DNA from: Burkholderiaceae bacterium | GTDB taxonomy: Bacteria > Pseudomonadota > Gammaproteobacteria > Burkholderiales > Burkholderiaceae | DNA: 19,957 bases | Reading direction: 5' to 3' | Assembly (NCBI GenBank): GCA_017998575.1 | Contig: JAGOCV010000038.1 | Location: 1 to 19,957 of the forward strand | Shown: piece by piece, positions 15,265 through 19,957 of the stretch | How positions within the stretch are numbered: the first letter of the stretch is position 1 | Layout: each line of letters begins with the position of its first letter | Program-made: the position numbers and the translations under genes | Notes under the pieces: model-generated | The model's input: only the letters and a program-made list of their open reading frames with translations | The model's database searches: none | What the model was told of the DNA's origin: nothing

Positions 15265-16196
15265 CACGAGACGGTCTCCAGCGCAGGCATGACCTGCTCG
15301 GCTTTCATGACGTCGAGGAAGACGTCTTCCAGATCGGCCTTGCGGATCTCGACGTCTTCAGGACGCAGCCCGGCTTCGCGCAGGACGGCGAGGTAGTGTT
15401 CGATCTCTGCGGCGTCATGCGCCGGCAACTGCACGATCCGGCCGGTCACCCGGGCCTGCGCGGCAAGGCCCGGCGGCAGCGGCGCGTCGATCTTGAAACG
15501 CAGCACGTTGCTGGAAGCGGCGCTCAGCAGGTCGCTGGTCCGATCGAGCGCCACAACCCGCCCCTGCTTGAGCATGGCGACGCGGTTGCACAGCGCCTCC
15601 GCCTCTTCCAGGTAGTGCGTGGTCAGCAGAACGGCATGGCCTTCGCGGTTGAGCCTGGCGACGAATTGCCAGAGCGTCTGTCGCAACTCCACGTCGACGC
15701 CCGCCGTGGGCTCGTCGAGCACGATCACCGGCGGCTTGTGGACCAGGGCCTGCGCCACCAGCACGCGGCGCTTCATGCCGCCCGAGAGCTGGCGCATATT
15801 GGCCGTGGCCTTGTCGGCCAGGCCCAGGCTTTCCAGCAGTTCGTCGATCCAGGCGTCGTTGTTGCGCACGCCGAAATACCCGGACTGGATGCGCAGCGTC
15901 TCTCGCACGTTGAAAAAGGGATCGAACACCAGCTCCTGGGGTACCACGCCGAGCATGCGCCGGGCCGCCGCATAGTCGCCCTGGACGTCGTGCCCCATGA
16001 CCGAGACACGGCCTTCGCTGGCGCGGGCGAGGCCGGCCAGGATGCTGATGAGGGTGGTCTTGCCAGCGCCGTTGGGACCCAGAAGTCCGAAAAACTCACC
16101 TTCGGCGACGTCGAAGCTGACGCGATCCAGCGCTTGCAGCCGGCCTCGCGCCGAAGAGAAGACCTTGGATACCGATTGAAACGAAATAGCGGGCAT
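15264..16196 (-). CDS. ABC transporter ATP-binding protein (YadG-like)
   Basis: This is the ATPase of the exporter completed by the downstream permease. The 310 residues show Walker A GPNGAGKTT, Q-loop VVPQELVFDP, signature RQLSGGMKRR, Walker B VIVLDEPTAGVD and H-loop LLTTHYLEEAE. A roughly 90-residue C-terminal extension with KADLEDVFLDVM is usual for ABC-2 exporter ATPases of the YadG/CcmA-like class. I chose the ATG at 16196; in-frame residues up to 16241 are not conserved in character. The start codon lies within a GCGGGC/GCCCGC inverted repeat and just after a TAGAAT box, so this gene may have its own promoter. In context it sits between the Mla genes and ibaG-murA; the substrate is unknown. 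Confidence 0.95.
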   Translation of the reverse strand: MPAISFQSVSKVFSSARGRLQALDRVSFDVAEGEFFGLLGPNGAGKTTLISILAGLARASEGRVSVMGHDVQGDYAAARRMLGVVPQELVFDPFFNVRETLRIQSGYFGVRNNDAWIDELLESLGLADKATANMRQLSGGMKRRVLVAQALVHKPPVIVLDEPTAGVDVELRQTLWQFVARLNREGHAVLLTTHYLEEAEALCNRVAMLKQGRVVALDRTSDLLSAASSNVLRFKIDAPLPPGLAAQARVTGRIVQLPAHDAAEIEHYLAVLREAGLRPEDVEIRKADLEDVFLDVMKAEQVMPALETVS

Positions 16197-16206
16197 GAGA
16201 GCCCGC
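16191..16206 (-). promoter_or_regulatory. hairpin spanning the ABC ATPase start codon
   Basis: GCGGGC and GCCCGC pair around the loop TCTCAT, and the ATG of the ATPase gene straddles the loop and right arm. If formed in the mRNA, it would partly hide the start codon and the GGCGGG stretch that could serve as ribosome site. Confidence 0.3.
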
Positions 16207-16207
16207 C

Positions 16208-16237
16208 ATTCTAGGGATTCGCCCTGCCCCCTGTCTG
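16208..16237 (-). promoter_or_regulatory. candidate sigma-70 promoter for the ABC exporter genes
   Basis: On the minus strand, CAGACA (16232-16237; four of six matches to TTGACA) and TAGAAT (16208-16213; five of six matches to TATAAT) are separated by 18 bases. They lie in the 72-base gap after mlaB. The transcript would begin only a few bases before the ATPase start codon. Confidence 0.4.
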
Positions 16238-16268
16238 GCAAGGGCTTGCAATGCCCGCCAGCAGCCGA

Positions 16269-16550
16269 TCAGACCTTGTGGAGGGCGCCGTCCAGCAGCG
16301 ACGCAACGCCGTAGAGGCCGGCAAGCGACTGCAAACGCAAAGGCATGCCCTGGACGGCAAATCGACGCCCCGCAGCGAGCGCCTCGCGCCGGCAAGCCAG
16401 CAAGACCGCCAAGGCGGACGAATCGAAATGCTGCAGCGCCGAAGCGTCGACACACACGTCGCCCGCAGGCTGCGCACGCAACGTGGCGGCCAGCATGGCG
16501 GAACAGGCTGGGGCCTGTTCGTGCGTCAGGCGGTCGGGCAGCACCAGCAC
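16269..16550 (-). CDS. mlaB: STAS-domain protein, MlaB-like
   Basis: MlaB is the small cytoplasmic STAS subunit that binds MlaF and stabilises the MlaFEDB phospholipid transporter. The 93 residues show the STAS pattern: VCVDASALQHFDSSALAVLLACRREA around the conserved Asp-Ser-Ser at the helix start, followed by FAVQGMPLRLQSLAGLYGV. Sequence similarity in this family is low, and the call rests mainly on fold pattern plus position after mlaC. The start is a GTG at 16550, three bases after the mlaC stop. Confidence 0.88.
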   Translation of the reverse strand: MLVLPDRLTHEQAPACSAMLAATLRAQPAGDVCVDASALQHFDSSALAVLLACRREALAAGRRFAVQGMPLRLQSLAGLYGVASLLDGALHKV

Positions 16551-16553
16551 GGC

Positions 16554-17192
16554 TCAATTCCGGCCGGCGGCGCTCTTGTTGCGGGCAGCGAGCGTACCGA
16601 TCAGCCCGTCAACGCCCCGCGCGTTGATCTCGGCGCTGAACTGGCTCCGGTAGGTATCGACCAGCCAGACGCCCAGCACGTTGAGGTTGATGATCTTCCA
16701 GCCAGCCCCATCGCCCGGCGTCTTCTCCAGACGGTAGTCGAGCTGGATCGGATCGCCACGTCCCTGGATCTCGGTGCGGACGACAACTTCCTTGTCTTCA
16801 GGCGACGAGCGCTGCGGCTTCAGCGCGATGGTCTGGTCGCTCACCTGCGACAGCGCGCCCGAGTACGTGCGGACCAGCAGCAACTTGAACTCTTCCTGCA
16901 GACGCGTGCGCTGCTCGGGCGTGGCCTGGCGCCAGCCCGGACCCACGGCAGCGGCCGTCATGCGCTGGAAGTTCACGTTGGGCATGATCTTCGTGTTCAC
17001 CAGCGCCATGATCTTGTTCATGTCGCCACCCTGCAGGGCCCGATCGGCCTTGATGGTGTCCAGCACTTCGGTGGACAGGCGCTTGATCAGCGCATCCGGG
17101 GCCTCGTCGGCCGCCAGGGCGGCAGGAACGTGCAGGCCGAGCGCTGCGCAGACCGACACCACGGCGATGCTGAAAGAACGGCGATTGATCAT
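16554..17192 (-). CDS. mlaC: periplasmic phospholipid-binding protein MlaC
   Basis: MlaC shuttles phospholipid through the periplasm between the outer-membrane MlaA complex and the MlaFEDB transporter. The 212 residues begin with a signal peptide (NRRSFSIAVVSVCAALGL to ALAADEA, cleavage near residue 28). They then show VLDTIKADRAL, MPNVNFQRMTAAAVGPGWRQATPEQRTRLQEEFKLLLVRTY and the C-terminal GAGWKIINLNVLGVWLVDTYRSQF typical of the Tol-Tol/MlaC family. The ATG at 17192 has AGAGGAAA upstream, and the frame upstream of it is noncoding. It follows mlaA after a 124-base gap with two hairpins. Confidence 0.96.
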   Translation of the reverse strand: MINRRSFSIAVVSVCAALGLHVPAALAADEAPDALIKRLSTEVLDTIKADRALQGGDMNKIMALVNTKIMPNVNFQRMTAAAVGPGWRQATPEQRTRLQEEFKLLLVRTYSGALSQVSDQTIALKPQRSSPEDKEVVVRTEIQGRGDPIQLDYRLEKTPGDGAGWKIINLNVLGVWLVDTYRSQFSAEINARGVDGLIGTLAARNKSAAGRN

Positions 17193-17316
17193 GTGTATTT
17201 CCTCTCTTTCGGACAGAAGTCCGGATGACGGTTGGAACCCCGCGGCCTGCCGCGGTTCCACGCCTCTGTGTCTCAATGCAACAGCTGCAGAACCCGCAAC
17301 GGGCCTCCAGCGCAGG
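17193..17316 (-). other. mlaA-mlaC spacer with two hairpins
   Basis: Two inverted repeats lie in this 124-base gap. The larger, at 17234-17259, pairs CCGCGG with CCGCGG around CCTG and extends through GGAA/TTCC with a two-base bulge. The smaller, at 17210-17223, pairs CGGAC with GTCCG around a four-base loop and stops just before the mlaC ribosome site. Neither is followed by a T-run. They may partly attenuate transcription or process the mRNA so that mlaC and mlaB are expressed at a different level from mlaFEDA. Confidence 0.4.
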
Positions 17317-18084
17317 TCATTCGGGCAGGCGCCCGTCGTCGTCGGACGGCAGGGCTCCGTCGTCGGCGTCTCCCGCCGCCGCCGGCGCCGGGCGATCCTG
17401 GACATCGGCTTCGCGAATGCTCAGGTATACATCGCGCGTGAAGCTGTACTTGTCGATCGCGGCGTTGTCGAAAACCTCGCCTGCGCGCAGGTAGTTGGCG
17501 CGGGTGTTGACCACACGCAACACGCTGGTCACGTTGCGCGTGCGGACATGGTCGATCTGGTTGACCAGATCGCCCTTCCAGTCGACCGGGAGTGCGGCGG
17601 TATCGCGCAAAGTGGAAGGGCCGAAGATCGGCAGCACGACGTATGGCCCAGCCGGCACCCCCCAGTAGCCCAGAGTCTGGCCGAAGTCTTCCTTGTGGCG
17701 CGGGATGCGCATCTCGCTGGCGACATCCAGCACGCCCCCCAGGCCCATGAAGGTATTGACGTTGACGCGCATGAAGCTCTCACCCGCGGCCTGGCCCTTG
17801 AACTGGAGCAGGTTATTCACGAACGACCAGACGTCGCCCAGGTTGGCGAAGAAATTGGTGACACCCGTACGCATCAGCTCGGGCGTCACGTTGACGTAGG
17901 CCGTGGCGACCGGCTTGAGCACGGCGCGGTCGACGCCGTCGTTGAACTGCGTGACCGCGCGGTTCATCGGTTCGAGCGGGTCGCGCGGATCGGCCTGCGG
18001 GCCAGTGGCGCAACCCGCCATCATGGCCAGCAGCAACCCGCCTGGAATCAGTCGCCGGGCGCAGCGACTCGTGTATGCAGTCAT
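17317..18084 (-). CDS. mlaA: MlaA/VacJ family outer-membrane lipoprotein
   Basis: MlaA removes mislocalised phospholipids from the outer leaflet of the outer membrane, usually in complex with a porin, and hands them to MlaC. The 255 residues begin with a lipoprotein signal (LLLAMMAGCATG, lipidated Cys at about residue 25). DPLEPMNRAVTQFNDGVDRAVLKPVA, VTNFFANLGDVWSFVNNLLQ and DFGQTLGYWGVPAGPYVVLPIFGPSTLRD follow, all hallmark VacJ segments. The C-terminal 30 residues are Ala/Asp/Pro-rich and probably disordered. In E. coli mlaA is unlinked to mlaFEDCB; here it lies between mlaD and mlaC, 10 bases after mlaD. Confidence 0.96.
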   Translation of the reverse strand: MTAYTSRCARRLIPGGLLLAMMAGCATGPQADPRDPLEPMNRAVTQFNDGVDRAVLKPVATAYVNVTPELMRTGVTNFFANLGDVWSFVNNLLQFKGQAAGESFMRVNVNTFMGLGGVLDVASEMRIPRHKEDFGQTLGYWGVPAGPYVVLPIFGPSTLRDTAALPVDWKGDLVNQIDHVRTRNVTSVLRVVNTRANYLRAGEVFDNAAIDKYSFTRDVYLSIREADVQDRPAPAAAGDADDGALPSDDDGRLPE

Positions 18085-18094
18085 CTCTTCTCGC

Positions 18095-18589
18095 TCACTT
18101 TTTCGCGCCTGCGGGCGCGTTGTTGTCTGCGGGGCCTTCCGCAGCCTTGCTGTAGAGGAACTGGCTGATCAGGTTCTCCAGCACGACGGCCGACTGGGTG
18201 CTGGAAACCACGTCGCCGGACGCCAGATTGGCATCGTCGGCCCCGGCCTCGATGCCGATGTATTGCTCGCCCAGCAGGCCGCTGGTGAGGATCTTCAGCG
18301 AACTGTCCTTGGGGAAAGCGTAGCGCTGGTCGAGCGCCAGCGTGACGCGGGCCTGGAAAGATTTGTCATCGAATGTGATGGATTCCACGCGGCCCACCAC
18401 GACGCCGGCGCTCTTGACCGCGGCCTTGGGCTTGAGTCCGCCGATATTGTCGAACTTCGCGATCACCGGATAGCTGGACTGGAAATTGAGCGTCAACAGG
18501 TTGGCCGCCTGCAAGGCCAGAAACACCAGCGCCGCGCCGCCGATCAGCACGAACAGGCCGACCCAGACATCATTCTTCGAGCGTTGCAT
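18095..18589 (-). CDS. mlaD: MCE-domain phospholipid-binding protein MlaD
   Basis: MlaD is the inner-membrane-anchored MCE protein whose hexameric ring binds phospholipid on the periplasmic side of MlaE. The 164 residues have one N-terminal membrane helix (VWVGLFVLIGGAALVFLALQ). The MCE domain follows, with YPVIAKFDNIGGLKPKAAVKSAGVVVGRV, and then TSGLLGEQYIGIEAG and VLENLISQFLY. It is somewhat shorter than E. coli MlaD (183). I chose the ATG at 18589 because AAGGAGGG lies five bases upstream; the GTG at 18595 would sit directly against that ribosome site. Confidence 0.97.
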   Translation of the reverse strand: MQRSKNDVWVGLFVLIGGAALVFLALQAANLLTLNFQSSYPVIAKFDNIGGLKPKAAVKSAGVVVGRVESITFDDKSFQARVTLALDQRYAFPKDSSLKILTSGLLGEQYIGIEAGADDANLASGDVVSSTQSAVVLENLISQFLYSKAAEGPADNNAPAGAKK

Positions 18590-18604
18590 CCGCACCCTCC
18601 TTCT

Positions 18605-19387
18605 TCAAACGCTGAACATCATCGCGGTGAGGATGAAATCCAGACCCAGAACCGACAGCGACGCCACCACCACGCTGCGCGTCGTCGCACGCGACACGCC
18701 TTCCGGCGTGGGATGCGCCTCGTACCCTTGCAGCAGGGCAATGAACGTCACGGCCACGCCGAACACCAGGCTCTTGATGGCGCCGTTCCCCACGTCCGAG
18801 AACACGTCGACGCCGCTTTGCATCTGGCCCCAGAAAGCCCCGGCATCGATGCCGATCAGCACCACACCCACGAACCAGCATCCGCCGATCGCCACGGCAC
18901 TGAATACCGCGGCCAGCAACGGCACCGTGATCACGCCGCCCCAGAAGCGTGGCGCCAGGATGCGCCGCAACGGATCGACCGCCATCATTTCCATGGCCGA
19001 CAGCTGTTCGCCGGCCTTCATCAGCCCCACCTCGGCAGTGAGCGACGTTCCGGCGCGGCCGGCGAACAGCAGCCCCGTGAGCACCGGTCCCAACTCGCGC
19101 ACCAGCGCCAGGTTGACCGACAGGCCCAAGGCGTCGGCCGAGCCGAAGCGCATGAGCACGTAGTAGAACTGCAACCCCATCACGAAGCCCACGAACAGGC
19201 CCGAGACGGCGATGATGGCCAGCGAGTAGTTGCCCAGGAAATGGATCTGGTCGCGCACCAGCCCGAAACGGCGGAACGCCGGGCCCGCCAGGCACAGCAA
19301 CTGCCAGAACAGGCGTGCGCCGCGGCCCAGCTCACCCAGCCACTGGCGCGTGGCCAGGCCGACGTCGGCGGGCTTGTACCAGCTCAT
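18605..19387 (-). CDS. mlaE: phospholipid ABC transporter permease MlaE
   Basis: MlaE is the inner-membrane permease of the MlaFEDB lipid transporter. The 260 residues show several hydrophobic helices (YSLAIIAVSGLFVGFVMGLQFYYVL, LVRELGPVLTGLLFAGRAG). They carry the MlaE/TrnF signature TAEVGLMKAGEQLSAMEMMAVDPLRRILAPRFW and a C-terminal LSVLGLDFILTAMMF. Length is as expected. Its ATG overlaps the mlaF stop by four bases (ATGA), and the mlaD start follows its stop by 15 bases. Confidence 0.97.
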   Translation of the reverse strand: MSWYKPADVGLATRQWLGELGRGARLFWQLLCLAGPAFRRFGLVRDQIHFLGNYSLAIIAVSGLFVGFVMGLQFYYVLMRFGSADALGLSVNLALVRELGPVLTGLLFAGRAGTSLTAEVGLMKAGEQLSAMEMMAVDPLRRILAPRFWGGVITVPLLAAVFSAVAIGGCWFVGVVLIGIDAGAFWGQMQSGVDVFSDVGNGAIKSLVFGVAVTFIALLQGYEAHPTPEGVSRATTRSVVVASLSVLGLDFILTAMMFSV

Positions 19388-19957
19388 TTCGAACCTCCGC
19401 CGAAGTCGACGTCGATGTCGGGTGCCGGGTAGTGGAAGCGCACCGGCCCCTGGGCCTGCGCGTTGACGAACTGGTGCACCAGCGGATCGGTGCTTTCGCG
19501 TACTTCGGCCGGCGTGCCCTGTGCGGCGATCCCGCCGTTGGCCAGGATGATCACCTGGTCCGCGATCTGGAAGGTTTCATTGAGGTCGTGCGACACCACG
19601 ATGCTGGTGAGGCCCATCGCGTCGTTGAGCTGGCGGATCAGCCGGGCGGCGGTGCCCAGCGAGATCGGGTCGAGCCCCGCGAAGGGTTCGTCGTACATCA
19701 CGAGCTCGGGGTCGAGCGCGATGGCCCGGGCCAGCGCCACGCGCCGCGCCATGCCGCCCGACACCTCTGACGGCATCAGGTCGCGTGCGCCACGCAGGCC
19801 GACCGCGTCGAGCTTCATGAGCACGATGTCGCGGATCATCGGCTCGGGCAGTTGTGTGTGCTCGCGCAGCGGGAACGCCACGTTCTCGAACACCGAGAGG
19901 TCGGTGAACAGGGCACCGAACTGGAACAGCATGCCCATGCGGCGCCGCGCGCCATAG
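19384..19957 (-). CDS. mlaF: phospholipid ABC transporter ATP-binding protein MlaF, 5' end cut by window edge
   Basis: MlaF is the ATPase of the MlaFEDB transporter. About 190 C-terminal residues are visible, entering the window after Walker A. They show RRRMGMLFQFGALFTDLSVFENV with the Q-loop, the PLREHTQLP stretch shared with E. coli MlaF, and KLDAVGLRGARDLMPSEVSGGMARRVALARA with the ABC signature. Walker B is LVMYDEPFAGLDP and the H-loop is IVVSHDLNETF. The C-terminal tail is GPVRFHYPAPDIDVDFGGGSK. About 80 N-terminal residues with Walker A lie to the right of the window. It is the first Mla gene visible, and the cluster promoter must also lie outside. Confidence 0.96.
   Translation of the reverse strand, partial: YGARRRMGMLFQFGALFTDLSVFENVAFPLREHTQLPEPMIRDIVLMKLDAVGLRGARDLMPSEVSGGMARRVALARAIALDPELVMYDEPFAGLDPISLGTAARLIRQLNDAMGLTSIVVSHDLNETFQIADQVIILANGGIAAQGTPAEVRESTDPLVHQFVNAQAQGPVRFHYPAPDIDVDFGGGSK

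Overview
The window reads as a chromosomal core region of a high-GC betaproteobacterium in the order Burkholderiales, most likely family Comamonadaceae. This placement is inferred from four things. It has the short, HisZ-dependent form of HisG. The gene order is mla - bolA/ibaG - murA - hisGDCBHAFIE - HIT - tatABC - degQ. It carries two copies of a GC-rich 'CCCCCTTGAGGG' intergenic repeat of a kind I associate with this group. Strong third-position GC bias also produces long spurious shadow frames. I see no tRNA, rRNA, insertion sequence, phage gene, CRISPR array or sign of horizontal transfer.

Layout from right to left, because almost everything is on the minus strand. (1) Positions 19957-16269 hold a phospholipid (Mla) transport cluster in the order mlaF (cut by the window edge), mlaE, mlaD, mlaA, mlaC, mlaB. 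(2) A two-gene ABC-2 exporter (ATPase plus permease, YadG/YadH-like) follows, then a BolA/IbaG protein and MurA. (3) A complete histidine operon hisG-hisD-x-hisC-hisB-hisH-hisA-hisF-hisI-hisE follows; x is a small exported protein resembling the Rap1a/Tai family and is translationally coupled to hisD. (4) A small DUF4870 membrane protein, a HIT-domain hydrolase and tatA-tatB-tatC complete the minus-strand run at 2988. (5) On the plus strand a membrane-anchored DegS/AlgW-type protease converges on tatC. (6) Divergent from the protease, on the minus strand, are a Nif3-like metalloprotein and a coupled pdxA-family gene that runs off the left edge.

Many of the roughly 23 consecutive minus-strand genes overlap by 1-4 bases or are separated by fewer than 20 bases, so long co-transcripts are likely. 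Breaks with possible internal promoters or hairpins lie at mlaA/mlaC, mlaB/ABC ATPase, permease/bolA, murA/hisG, hisA/hisF and HIT/tatA. No intergenic stretch exceeds 300 bases; the largest is the divergent region 1551-1795.

Functionally, the cluster combines envelope lipid asymmetry (Mla), peptidoglycan precursor synthesis (MurA), folded-protein export (Tat), periplasmic protein quality control (DegS/AlgW-like) and histidine biosynthesis. I found no convincing new multi-gene system. The items most worth a second look are the exported Rap1a/Tai-like protein buried in the his operon and the repeat pair, whose hairpin stem differs by compensatory base changes and which starts two bases after a stop codon in both places.
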